Source of the DNA: Atherix ibis
Lineage: Eukaryota > Arthropoda > Insecta > Diptera > Athericidae
Length of the DNA stretch: 64,000 nucleotides
Reading direction: 5' to 3'
Assembly: GCA_958298945.1 (NCBI GenBank)
Contig: OY282606.1
Location: forward strand, 44,901,920 to 44,965,919
The position numbers and the translations under genes are program-made. Of this stretch, positions 43,810 through 55,655 are shown piece by piece (position 1 is the first letter of the stretch; each line of letters begins with the position of its first letter). The notes beneath the pieces were generated by a model that was not told where the DNA came from, made no database searches, and saw nothing but the letters and a program-made list of their open reading frames with translations.

Positions 43810-44375
43810 TCGTTCTGTCATTGCAACTTAATTGTGCACTTCTTCTTCTCAGATGAGGTGAATTTTTGTCTCTGGATCTGTGAATAAACAAAATTGTCGT
43901 TTCTGAACTGAATCCAACCTCAAAATTATTCACGAGGAACCTTATTATTTCGAAAAACTGATCATTTGGTGGGGTTTATGGCACCATCGCTGCTAATTTT
44001 TTTCTCGTCAAAATGACGATGGAGTTGTCGTTACTGTCAATGATCGATGATAATGTATTTTTTGTGGCCTGAAAATGAAGATATTGATTTCACAAATATC
44101 GATAATTTCCAGAAATGCAGATGTGAAATGGCCGCCAAGAAGTTGTGATTTATTATCACCTTTGCACTTCTTCTTATGGAGTTATTTGAAGTTATTGGCT
44201 TATGTAAATAAACCAGCAACTATTGATGAATTAAAATTGCGCATTGAATGCCAAATACACGAAATAAGACCGGATTTATTGGACAAGGTAGTCGAAAATT
44301 GTGGGCAAAATCGTAGTTGGTTCTGTAAATGGAGCACAGGCGGCCATTTGAATGATGTTATTTTCAGAACATAAT
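43810..44375 (+). pseudogene. DDE-superfamily transposase remnant
   Basis: The plus strand reads HFFFSDEVNFCLWICE-like peptide near 43840-43885 (the 'FSDEAHFWL.GYVNKQN' first catalytic block; D present). After frameshifts comes WGLWHHRC-type degraded sequence. Then the clean frame 44075-44374 has DVKWPPRSCDLLSPLHFFLW (H where the third acidic residue is expected), YVNKPATIDELKLRIE and GGHLNDVIFRT. These are the signature blocks of an insect transposase family related to IS630/Tc1/mariner but distinct from the D,D34D mariners here. It ends with a TAA at 44372-44374. No terminal repeats are found. It lies immediately after the LINE remnant. Confidence 0.75.
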
Positions 44376-45692
44376 TGCATCGATTATAATTCAAAATAAA
44401 ATAATAAATTTTGCTCAGCCATATTTTTTTATTCTTTGATTTGAAAAAAAAAATACTTTTATTGAAAAACTATTTATAATTCCGATATAGGGGCAGGCGC
44501 TTCCAAAACGTCATTTCATTTACTAGATGGGATATAAAGTGAAGTGATAAAATTAAAAGGTGACAAAAAAAGTTCTCCTTAAAACACCACCGTAATGTCT
44601 CCTGCCAGTTTTTCTATTTTATCGAATTTATTATACGTATACGGAGTGCTTTACTGAATTGACTAATATGAGATAACTTACCCTGGATACCTATCTCTGA
44701 TAAATACTCTTCAATTTATAGTTACTTTATAACAACGTGCATTGGTAAATCTCACCATCAACTCTTTTTAAATCTTCTACTTAAATCATGCCCTATTTAT
44801 ATAAATTATTAATTTAATCATAACATCTTTCTCAAATTTGTAATTCAATTATTATTTGTATTTTATTTACAGATTCCTAAAGTAATTCCTCGTTACTCTA
44901 GTTTTTAATTAATATTTATAATTATTTATAATTAAAAATTTATCGATTTCAAAATAGGAACATTTTTTCGATGATTGTAATTTATTTAAAAATGAGCGCA
45001 AAAATCAATTAATTAGTATTCAGGATTGTAATAAGGAGTGATAATTTATTTATTTAATTAAATTGATTTGAACTTTTTTATGAAACATTTTTGTGGAAAA
45101 ATATTTAATATAAAACTTAGTTCATTTTATGTGATTTTATTTTATTATACGAGTATTTAAAGATAATACAATACGATAAAAGAAATCACATTTACATCGA
45201 TTTATTCATAGCAGAAATTAGGAAATTTATATTTCTAAAAAAAAATTAAGAGTATATAGTATATAAATATGATCCTCTCATATAGAAATATTAATTCGAC
45301 CAAAAATATAATAACTGAAACAAAACTTTCCCTATTTGATGGTACAGATATGAAAATAATTCATGAGCGCTTCAATTTGTATATTTCTTATTACGAGTAC
45401 AATAAAATAAAAACGAAAATTGTTTCGATAAATTCAATAAAAATATCGTTAAATTTTTAACTGTTAAAAATAATTGAATATAAAATGTGAACAGTATGAT
45501 TGAAAAAGTTCTTTATTATTGATATATTTTTGTTAGTTTTTTTAATAGGAAATTGGGTTGAAAAAAGACCTTGCTCTTTAGTAAAAATTATTTCATTTAA
45601 ATGATTTTTATATATTTGGGGACTAATCGTAAGATACTTTTACAATGGAGAGAATTTGGCGGCAACTAAAGAGCACCATGGCTGCGCAGGTA
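44376..45692. other. AT-rich intergenic stretch
   Basis: Nothing is recognised. A 63-codon frame at 45269 is lysine/asparagine/isoleucine-rich and unconvincing. Confidence 0.45.
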
Positions 45693-46923
45693 TTGGGTTG
45701 TTCGGAAAGTAATTTCGTTTTTTCCCAATAGAGCACTTAATTATATTTTTTCACAACCAACTTCACACTTAAGCCACATAATAATAAGTCTTGTGAAAAA
45801 ATTCTATTGCTTGTAAAAAATTCTATTGATTCTGCACAGTAGTTTTTGGTTGATACCCTACAGATATGGAAAGTGAAAAACAGGATTTTCGGCTTTTTTT
45901 ACTTTTTTACTATAGAAAAGATAAAAATGCTGTTCAAGCAAGAAAAAAATTATCCGATGTGTATTGAGAAGATGTGTTAAGTGAGCGCCAGCGCCAAAAC
46001 TGGTTTGCAAAATTTTGATCCGGCAATTTTGTTCTCGAAGATCCATCACGTTCTGGAAGGTCAGTTGAAGCTGATGAAGACACAATAAAGGCATCAATTG
46101 ATGCAAACCGGCCAATAACAACTCGTGAGATCGATGAAAGACTAAATTTATGATTATTTGAAACGGCTAGGTTTTATCTCAAAGCTCGGCTATATGGGTT
46201 CCTAATGTTTTTACGGAAAAAAATTTGTGCCGTCGCATTGACGTTTGTGATTTGCTTCTCAAACGTCAAGAAAATGATCAATTTTTGAAGCGTATTATAA
46301 CTGGGGACGAGAAATGGGTTGTCTACAACAATGTTAAGCACAAAAGATTCTGGAGTAGAAAAGATGAACCAGCTCAAAGCACTTCGAAAACCAATATTCA
46401 TAAAAAAAAAGTTATGCTATCTGTTTGGTAGGATTTCAAAGGAATCGTTTATTTTGAGCTTCTACCGAGCAACACAACGATCAATTCTGTAGTATACTGT
46501 CATCAGTGGGATAAATTGAATGATTCACTTAAAGAAAAAAGGCCAGAATTGGTCAATAGGAAAGGCATAGTGTTCCAACAGGATAATGCGAAACCACATA
46601 CAAATTAGATTTGATATACTACTGCATCTGCCATACTCTCCAGACCTAGCACCTCCCGATTATCATTTGTTCCGGTCTCTACAAAATTTTTTAGACGGTA
46701 AAACATTTAATTTAAATGAGGAAGTCAAAAATCACTTGGATCAGTTTTTTGCCAGCAAAGAACAAACATTTTATGAGCGTGGAATCATGCTACTACCAGA
46801 AAGATGGCAAAGGGATACTGGATCAGGCCGGACAATATTTAATTGAAAAAAATATTAATTCACTATAAGAAACTAGTATTTTATTTTTATAAAAAAATCG
46901 AAATTACTTTCCGAACAACCCAA
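45693..46923 (+). mobile_element. Mariner element, family E
   Basis: The termini TTGGGTTGTTCGGAAAGTAA (from 45693) and the inverse ending TTCCGAACAACCCAA (46923) match over about 28 bp with almost no mismatch. The left target site is TA (45691-45692); the right reads TG. The length is 1231 bp. Confidence 0.93.
45866..46846 (+). pseudogene. Mariner transposase pseudogene, family E
   Basis: ATG at 45866 begins MESEKQDFRLFLLFYYRKDK. Stops interrupt it at LSDVY, at WFAKF and after DERLNL. Helix-turn-helix parts are readable as RQRQNWFAKF and ANRPITTREI. The second open piece (46225-46431) has LLLKRQENDQFLKRI and the first catalytic block TGDEKWVVYNN. The third part reads FQQDNAKPHT (second aspartate), then a shortened segment, then PDLAPPDYHLF (third aspartate). 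About 10-15 residues between them are deleted, so the D-D spacing is below 34. The C-terminus FYERGIMLLPERWQ is followed by a frameshift. It is inactive despite near-perfect terminal repeats. Confidence 0.88.
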
Positions 46924-48849
46924 TGTTTGGGCTTGAATTCGTGAGTACTGCATTTTAAACGCGGTAGTCCCAGTGTTCCTAGATCGGAGCACTACCCATA
47001 AAATCTTATAAATGAAATGCGCATTAATAAAAATATAATTAATATTCTCATAAGCAGTATTTCATGAAAGGTAATTATAGAAAGTTTTTTTCTTAAAACA
47101 TTTAACAAAAAGGAATTTTTACTTAATATTTTAATTATTAGTTTTTCGGCATCATCAGTTATTCTGTAAAGTTAATGTTATTTAAATCAATTTTTTAGTC
47201 TGGAAATGGTGGCCGTAAGGGTGCATTAGTCTAATTAAACATATGTGTTATATAGACGATAATTATTGAGTTGAATTGATGAATTTGGTCCAATTTGCAG
47301 CTACTCGGACGACGTTTGTATCTACTACGTATTAATCTTTAGCTTGAATACAGTTAGTGAATTAGCAGTGGAGCCGTTTAACTGTCGCCAAATGCCCTGA
47401 GTTAGATTTACATTTTAGTACAAATAACCTTAAAAAAGTATAAATTTCATTTGAGCTAATTCTGTTCTTGTTGTGGATTAGTTAAATATTTTTTTTTGGT
47501 GCAGTGTAAATTATTTCTCCAAAAATAGTTTATATTCTTAATTATTTTCTTGGGATATATTTTTAATTTATAAAATTATAGCTTTGATAAAATATCGTTT
47601 TTTTTTTATCAAAGAAATTCTATTTTAATTTTTTTTCTATCTCAATTTTTAATAAATAAATAAATCACGATATTTAATAAAAGAAATTTTAAATAAAAAC
47701 AAAACAAAATAAAATATTATTAGTATTTTGGATGAGAAGAGAGTAATCTTGAATAAAACTAGTTTGAATCCTTCAAGTGTAGTGAAGGATTTTTTGTTCA
47801 TATTCTATACGAAATAATTTGGATATTCCGATAAGAGTTCAGAATTTCAATTTATAATTTTTTTAAGAATTTTTTTTTTTTTAGAAAAAATATTCAATTT
47901 GTTTAATTTAAGGTTCTTTCCTTTTAAAATGTTCCATCAAATTTGTAAATTTACTGGTACTTATTTATTAGATTCGGTTTTTTTCTATTATAAATTGAAA
48001 GGTTATCCTTTTTCTAAAGATATTTGACAGACCATAAAAACGTTCATCAATAGTATATAAATGTGGGAAGGCAAGTGGAATTGAACTTGTTCATTGTGAT
48101 ATCTCATGAATAAAAATCTCTACAACCTTTGTACGGTTAGATGAAGGTGGGTAGCAGATAGTCCTTTTTATTCCTTAGGTATTTCGAAATGCAAATGACA
48201 TACGAGATTGGTAGGTTATTGGGGAGTAATGTAATATGTTTGCCTTGAAATTCTATGCTAATCAAAAGGAATCTCTCTACTCTACGACGGAATCAATAAG
48301 CCAATAGGTAGTCGTAACCTGTACTTTATATTGTACGTACTACTATCAAGGATGCTTATTGTCAATTGAAGTGATTGAAGACTTTAAATGATTTTTTTCG
48401 GAAAATTTAATTCACTCAAATATAATTTTTGGATAAGTAGACTTTGAGTGGAAATGAGTAAGTATCAGTTGACTAATGATCCGTTTTCGATTACACTTCA
48501 ATTTAAATGAAATTTCTTTCTTGAATTTTCTATTATTATTTTATTCAATATTTATAAATAAAAAATATATTATGATCTACATCACAAATTAATTTACAAT
48601 ATCGTGAAGAAATGAAAAGGGACTAAGCAGCCAATAACTTTTCTCCACCTAATGTAAGTTGCAGATTCTAATTAATCTCGAGGTCACTGCGTATGAAGTC
48701 TTCGATAAGTGTTTTCACGAGGGTTATAGAAGTGAATTTTCATAATAGAAATTTCACAAATCCGGAACTATGGAAACATTTAGAACATGATTTATCAGCT
48801 TTTGCAGTAGTTTAAAAGGATTTCGATTGCGTCGGTTTGTTTCTATTTA
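46924..48849. other. AT-rich intergenic stretch
   Basis: I recognise no element or gene. A block around 46930-47000 next to the mariner is GC-richer and without a frame. Confidence 0.45.
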
Positions 48850-50060
48850 CTTTAATCTTTAGTTCATTATGTTAGGTAACCATTTACCTTTACTCAACAA
48901 AGTAGGGTCACCCCATATTGTGAGACCATAAGTGAAGCCATTGTAGACTTTCCGGGCAGGATCTTCCTTATCTATACTGATTAATTGCTCAGCCTACCGC
49001 AGCCTATTAAGCTTAATTTGATAAACAATCGGGGCTTCAAAAAAATTTTTAAAAGATTTTCTTTTCGAACGCGGACAAACCAAAATTTCCGAAAAATACA
49101 TGGGGATTGGTAAGACTAGTGTTTTGTAAAGCAGTAGATTCGATGTTATGATCAGAATTTTCCAGGGAAATAATTTAGAGACTGACTGAAATAGCCGCTG
49201 TTGACTGCCATCAGCCATGCGTTAATTTTTTTCTCAATGTTCTAATCGGCTGTGGCCCTTGACCCCAAATAGAAAAATAATTTAACCCTATCAAAGCAAT
49301 AATCTGCTATCTGTTTTTATTTTTGTTACGCCTCTACTTACGTGTAACTTAAAATTTTTTGCCGCCTGCTCAATTATGATGAAGGCTTCTAATACAGATC
49401 TTTCTGATCGACACAGAATGTCTATTCCGACGTTGGGGTATGCTTAATCTGTCAAGACTCGGTGAGGATGGTACTTATTATACTTACTCTTGAGTCGTGA
49501 AAAATTATTATATTTATTCTTGAGTAATAAAAAAAAATTTCCAGTGCCAGATTAAAGAGAACGCACGAAAGTGCATTGAAAGCAATTCGCCGGTGGTTGC
49601 GTCGACACCGAGTGACCTGTTGTTCTTCAGTTTATGGATCACTTTGGTCGGTTCCTCGATGATTGGTGGCGGTAGAATGTATCCTTCAGTTTATAAGAAT
49701 ATCTTTTTTTATCTGGCCAGACCTCCAGCTCGTGTTATCATTGCTTAGTGTTTAGGAGTTCATCGAATGCTCCACCCATCCCCTTACTATACCCATTTGG
49801 TTAGAAATCAGATCAACCCTAGCTGCCGTTGGTTTTCTGTATTGTATCATTTTTCTGGTTTTTAATTAAAATGGTTTTAGGATACAGTATTTTCGAAATT
49901 TCCAACTTGTAGCAGCTTTAAGGCTTTCCAGAACACTTGGTCTACTGTGCCTCTCTATGGCTAGCCATAAACCAGACTTAACGGCAAAATAATCAGCGTC
50001 TTCCCTATAGAAGGCACGCTTCCACATAATTTTCTACTTCCTTTTATAGCCGGGCTTTAG
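48850..50060 (-). pseudogene. LINE reverse-transcriptase remnant
   Basis: Read on the minus strand from about 50060: IERHSRPSVLES (near 49960), WVEHSMNS or, in another frame, GGAFDELLN (near 49770, the 'RW.EHFEELLN' block). Then PPPIIEEPTKVIHKLKNNRS and LGVDATTGELL lie near 49600-49680, the 'V..AI..LKNNKA.G.DGIP.ELL' block. After an internal gap that removes the palm comes FFYLGSRATAD near 49265, the 'FVYLGS.VT' block. RLFQSVSKLFPWKI, LLLYKTLVLPIPMYFSEI and NFFEAPIVYQI follow near 49020-49200. The tail EDPARKVYNGFTYG is near 48930. This order identifies a non-LTR polymerase. The YADD site is absent. Confidence 0.75.
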
Positions 50061-52119
50061 ACCTTTCTTGGCATTATTATATGCATAATAGGCAATGATA
50101 GTCTTAGAATCAGATAGAATATCATGGTTATAAATATTTTTTTAAATGCTACCATACTGCTTTGTAAGATTCTATTTCCTAGAATTATATTTCCGAGGAT
50201 TCTGTATCCTAATTGCAAATGACTTGAAAGAGATATGAAATTATAAAAATTCGTATATAGAAGTAAGGAACCTCTTGATTTTTTAAAGAAGTCTATTATT
50301 AAAAGCATGGCACAATACATTTGTCCCATGCACCTTAGATATTTCTAAGAATACTACTGGATAATACTTTTCTATGTACACATAAGAGAAGGTGCAATCA
50401 AGAAGTCAAATTGAGAATCATAAAATAATTTTTTCTTTATAACTGAAAAGTGAAATTGTAATAGAATTTTCCCAAAAAATCTACCAAGGATAATAGTAGA
50501 GTTTAATAACTCAAAATTTGTAGTCTAAGACAAAATAGTTCGTGCAAAGAACACCATTAAAAATGTATGTAATGGGAATTGAAGATTTTTTGAAAATTTG
50601 CATTAGGATAGAAGCTGTTATAAGATCGTAACCAGGATAAATTCTATTGGAAAGGCGAAAAACAGCAGATTTAATTCTAATTGGCTTTAAATTTTTGGTA
50701 GGAAAACTTAAAGTTGTCTTCTATATCATCATGTGGAGTAAAAGTTTTTGTGAAAAGTTTGACAAATAAATCGTTGGTGAAAAGCAATGACGGTAACTAT
50801 ACAAAACTTTTGTACGAAAGGATTTGTCTATGGAATTTATAAATTTAAAAGAAGCTTAACAACGATTTATTTTGAAATATTTATTTTTTCATAATTCATT
50901 TGTAAATGGAAAAACTCTCATGATAAACATGAAAAAGTGAAGATTTTTTTCGAACAAGCTTTTAATTTTTTATTCAATATAAATAAATATAAAATCACAT
51001 CCATCACTTTTATTTAAAAAAATATTAAAAATTTTACTTTTCGAAATTGGTTATTTAGTTTTTTTTTAGGTTTATTTTTTGAAATATATTTGGTACTAAA
51101 CTATTAATAATTTTTTTTTCGTAGGCTTTAAGCTTTTACTATTTTATATTGATAATAGCTGAAATCCTATTGCAACTGTTCTGATAGAAAACTATCTTTT
51201 TTACTGACACATAAATATTAAATAAAATCTATTCTGAAAGCCTTTATCAAATGCTGCTGATTCTCTAAAATTGCATGGTGCTAAAAATGTAAATGCACTT
51301 AGAAAATCTAATACAACTGAATTTTTAGGTTTTTATTATACTGCTATGGAAACCAACTCTAAAACCTGTGTTCTAAGCTAGTCTAGTTTTTTTTAAAATT
51401 TTTGTTTATTCTTTAATCCTTAGAAAAGGATTTCAAAAGACTATGGAAAAAATATTCATAAGCAAATTTGGTTTGTGATAATAGATAAAGATTCTTTAGG
51501 GTGTAATATGAAACAATAGCCCCCAAGAGATATGATCAACATTAAATGTTGTAGAAATAATGATATGAAAAATATTAGCTCATTCATAATAACATTCTTT
51601 TCAGGTATTTAAAGAAAATTGTTGTCTATGATTAGGGTGGGATGGTAAAAGAGGAGGATTGGTTGACCAAAATTATACGGCATTTTATTGAACTAAATTA
51701 ATCGTTTAATAAATTTTTCCTTTCTATAAGAAAATTTTCCGTTTGTGTTTTTTTTTCTTTCATAAATTTTTTTAAAGCACTTATTTTTGTTAAGAAGTTT
51801 TTTTGATGGTAACTTAGTAGTGCAGGATTTCTTGTCGAGATAAATTTGAATGCAATGGATTTAAGTCGAAAATGATTTTAAATGAAATTGATTGGATGTA
51901 AATGGAGTAGAATATCTCAATATTTGTCTATTCTTATAGTTATTTAATATTTTGAAGTTTTATCTTAAAAAAATGTGGCCGAATTTTTTTTATATTTAAA
52001 CAACTGCATATAATTTGTAACAAGTAGATTGTTTAATGGAAAATACAAGAACTTGAAGACATGAAGGTAAAAACACCCATCGGTGTCTGCCCACAAACGT
52101 GACAATTTCAACTATAAAT
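50061..52119. other. AT-rich intergenic stretch
   Basis: The 90-codon frame on the minus strand at 50057-50329 is hydrophobic and unrecognised. The rest is A/T-rich without element ends. Confidence 0.4.
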
Positions 52120-53831
52120 TTAAAAAATAGTTAGGGCAATGCTCTTTATAGCGCTGATGGATATATTATGGAAGGATGGGAGTGAACAATTCTCTTGATA
52201 AAGGGTTAGGATGGTAAAATAGGCGCGAATGGAATTTTTTATAACCGAAGATACACAGTACATGAATGAATAGATCAACTGCATTTCGCACATATAAGGG
52301 GGCATTAACGATTTTTCGAAGGATTCGGGATTACAGGGTTTGGATTGGAAGGGATTTGGAATGCTTAGTCGAACCCCAAAGTTTGAGTCCATATTGTTAT
52401 ATGTAAAGATAGTTTTATCGTCAGCATATGTTGCGGTAAGGATATCAGTATCACAAGAAATATCATGGGTGTAGATATTGTAAAGGATTGGACCTAGGAT
52501 ACTTCCATGAGCGACACCGGCAGACATAGCCTAGATGTCAGAATACTCAATATTTACAGCTATCTGGAAATATCGGTCTGAGGGATAAGATTTTAGCATT
52601 CGCTGCAACTATCAAAACAATCCAGCATGCCAAACACAGTCGAAGGCGGGGAAATGTCAAGAAATATGCCTGGGTACTATATCTTTCATTCTATCGAGCG
52701 CGTTATATAGTCGACTATGTGATGAAACTGCTCGATAATGGAATGATCTGCTCTAAATCCAAACTGATGATGAGAAATCATACCATCGGTCTTAAAAATG
52801 GGATAAAGTCATTTTAGGAGTAATTTTACTAGGATTTTGGATAAAATGCCTAGGAAGCTTATAGGTCTATATGCGATAGAAAGGCTTTTGGGTTTATTGG
52901 GGTTTTGGGATCATTTTAATTACGGCAAACTTCCAGAGGGAAGGAAAAATGATATGCGGAGAATATAATAATAAATATACAATAGATTATCAGGGCGAGG
53001 GTTTTTTTTGAATTTTTGTATTAGGATTTTCAAAGGTATCACGTCATATTATGTGTTTTTTTGTTGGTAATGTAATCTATTGTGGATTTAACTTCAGAGG
53101 GAGTGCAGAATATAGGAGGTAGACCTATGAGCAACTGAGTTGATATTTCTCTGTGTTTTTTTCTTCATCATATAGAATGTCTTGGATATCATCGTGTAGT
53201 TTAAAGATGTTAACTAATTGTATTTAAAAAGGTGTCGGCTTGCTGTTTGTCCAGTTTTGCTCAGGTTCCATCGATGTTACGTAGCTATTTTTTATTTAAG
53301 TATTCGTCTTGTAGCTGTCTAAAAAAATCATTTGTTGTCAGTTATTCGATGTATTCAGTAAATCATTCCTTGGGATAGTAAATTATTTCTGTTTCAATTC
53401 TTGCTGTAGTTGGTTAAATTTTTTCGTGTCGCCTAGCATCCGTGAACATTGCCACTCAACGTTTTTCGCTTATCAAGGTACGATTTTTTTGTGGTAAATT
53501 TTAGTCACATACTCTTATAAAAAAAAATCGTCTATATCTTGTCCATTCTCAAGGCTCCGTTGTAAATAAATTTGATTATCTAAAAATGTCCCAATAAACT
53601 TTCGCATTTATGAGTCTAGTACAATAAAATAGGATTTTAAAGAAGGAGAGGTGTCTAATATAAGAATAGCCGGGCAATGTTCGGAATTCAGGTCAATGAG
53701 AATATTTGTAATAATATTCATGGAATTAGTAGGTGTGATAATAAAATAGTCCAGAATAACAGGAAGTTTCTAGGGCTGGTCGGCCAATAGGTGGGTGATG
53801 AAGGAGCTAACATAGAACTTCCAAGGAGTTA
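52120..53831 (-). pseudogene. Jockey-like LINE, endonuclease end and reverse transcriptase
   Basis: Reading the minus strand from 53831: SSFITHLLADQP, then PVILDYFIITPTNSMNIITNILIDLNSEHCPAILI near 53680-53790. This is the C-terminal end of the AP endonuclease (normally SDHCPV). A linker follows. The reverse transcriptase starts with FFPSLWKFAVIKMIPKP near 52930, then the YKLPRHF region, and FDCVWHAGLF near 52630 ('FD.VWH.GLL'). SAGVAHGSILGPILYNIYTH lies near 52460-52520 (GVPQGS site with AH for PQ). TATYADDKTIF near 52430 retains the intact catalytic YADD. ESFEKSLMPPYMCEMQL follows near 52290. Multiple stops and frameshifts occur. The mariner at 53834 interrupts the 5' side. Confidence 0.85.
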
Positions 53832-53833
53832 TA

Positions 53834-55075
53834 CGAGGGTCGTTCAATAAGTCCTTGGAAAATCCTAGAAATTGCGCTCGTAGTATCGGTAAAGATTTTT
53901 TTTGTAAGTAGCATTATCGACTGGAATAGCAGCTCGATCCATAGCGTAGGTCAATTTCTATCGTCGATTAAAGTTAACGACATTTATTTGTGCATAACAA
54001 TGGAAAAAACGAGTTTAGGGCTGTCATCAAACATCTCCATTTGAAAAGCTTAAGCCCGAAAGAAATCAAAGCCGAGTTGGATGCATTTCATGGCACATCT
54101 GCACCTGTGTTTGCGACGGTTTACAATTGGGTGAATGAATTTAAACGTGGCCGTTCATCCACAAAAGATGAACATCGTTCAGGACGCCCAGTTGAGGTGT
54201 CTACTCCTGAAATCATCGACAAAATCCACGAGCTGATTTTGAACGATCGGTGAATTAAAGTGCGCGAATTAGTTGAGGCCACGGGCATATCACAAGGTAC
54301 AGTCGCTTCAATTTTGCATGAAAAATTGTCTGTGAAAAAAATGTCGGCAAGATGGGTGCCGCGTTTGCTCTCAGAGGAGAATAAGCGCAATCGTGTAGTG
54401 GACTCTGAGGCTATGTTGGCACTCTTTCATCGCAATCCTGCCGAATTCCTTTGTCGATATGTCACTGTGGACGAAACCTGGATACACAACTACACTCCAG
54501 AAACGAATAGACAGTCATCACAGTGGATTTTCAAGGGTGAACGGGCTCCGAAGAAGGCTAAAACTGTGCCATCGGCCGGCAAGGTGATGGCCACGGTCTT
54601 TTGGGATTCGCAGGGCATCATTTTTATCGACTACTTGGAAAAAGGAAAAACAATAACAGGAGCGTATTACGCGTCGTTATGGCAACGGTTGAGCGAGGAA
54701 ATCAAAGAGAAACGCCCCCATCTGAAGAAGAAAAAAATCCTCTTGCATCAGGACAATGCGCGTGTGCACACCTGCGCTGTTTCCATCATCCCGTTTATTC
54801 ACCAGATTTGGCCCCGAGTGACTATTTTCTTTTCTCCAATCTGAAGAAATGGCTTGGTGGACGACGGTTCACTTCCAACGAGGACGTCATTGCTCAAACG
54901 GATGAGTATTTTGCAGAACTTCCGAAATCTTATATTTTGGACGGGATAAAAACTTTGGAAAAACGGTTGCAAAAGTGTATAGAGCTAAAAGGAGATTATG
55001 TTGAAAAATAAAAAAAATTATTTTAAAAAACAGTTTTTTTCCATCATTTTCTAAGGATTTATTGAACGACCTTCG
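53834..55075 (+). mobile_element. Mariner element, family B copy 3
   Basis: The left terminus CGAGGGTCGTTCAATAAGTC is at 53834 and the right ends TTGAACGACCTTCG at 55075. TA lies on both sides (53832-53833 and 55076-55077). The length is 1242 bp. It is inserted in the endonuclease region of a LINE. Confidence 0.95.
54000..55011 (+). pseudogene. Mariner transposase pseudogene, family B copy 3
   Basis: The authentic ATG is at 54000, but a 1-bp deletion six codons later (GGAAAAAACGAG versus GGAAAAAAGCGAG) shifts the frame. The remaining frame is then open to a nonsense codon at 54250-54252 (CGA to TGA in DRRIK). The middle part keeps the linker WVPRLL and the first catalytic block TVDETW, and reads LLHQDNARVHT. 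A 37-bp deletion after GTTTCCAT (about 54787) removes the segment between the second and third aspartates and shifts the frame again. PDLAPSDYFLF and the C-terminus ending YVEK are intact in that frame. Nucleotide identity to the other two B copies is very high. It is inactive. Confidence 0.9.
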
Positions 55076-55340
55076 TAAAAGCGAACTTCTTCGAGAATAT
55101 TTCTTCGGGGATTTGAAACACGGCAATCCCGTTTAGAGTGCTTTTGGTCAAATAGAAAAATAAATAAAAGTTCCCTAAGATATGTACCAGGGATTATATT
55201 ATTTCTCGTCTTTTCAATAAATATGACAACAGGATTTGGAAAAGATATTGAGGATATAGAATACCAGTTGAATAGAAATTTTGAATAGAGTGGAAATTAC
55301 TAAGTAAATGCCATACAATGAGCTGAGTGATATGGGATTG

Positions 55341-55419
55341 ACTAAAAATGAGATTAATTAACCACTCCGGGTTATATGGGATAGGAATTACTAAAAATGA
55401 GATTTATTAACCGCTTCGG
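55341..55419. repeat. 49-bp tandem duplication
   Basis: ACTAAAAATGAGATTAATTA at 55341 recurs as ACTAAAAATGAGATTTATTA at 55390, each followed by ACC and a GC-rich CTCCGG or CTTCGG. The preceding ATATGGGAT is also duplicated. Confidence 0.75.
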
Positions 55420-55612
55420 TTTCTGAGCAGTTTGAGTGTCCACTACTTCGATAAGATTCTTAAGTTATTTGTCATTTGTCAGCTCACTATTAGATAAATA
55501 AGTTCCACTATTGGACCAGTTTATATATCTACAATTGGCTAAAGGCTAAGTTGCCATTTTTTTAGTAGATGGGGCATGTCTGGGATAACCAAAAACGGTG
55601 GATGTTGAAGAG

Positions 55613-55655
55613 TTCCAAATAATATCTTTTTATAACATTCCAAATAATATCTTTT
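55613..55655. repeat. 25-bp tandem duplication
   Basis: TTCCAAATAATATCTTTT occurs at 55613 and again at 55638, with no mismatch over 18 bp. Confidence 0.8.

Noticed and set aside
47768..47792. Short stem-loop AATCCTTCA...TGAAGGATT followed by T-run as a terminator
   Set aside because: This is eukaryotic AT-rich DNA; a 9-bp stem with a T-run is common by chance and no transcription unit is near.
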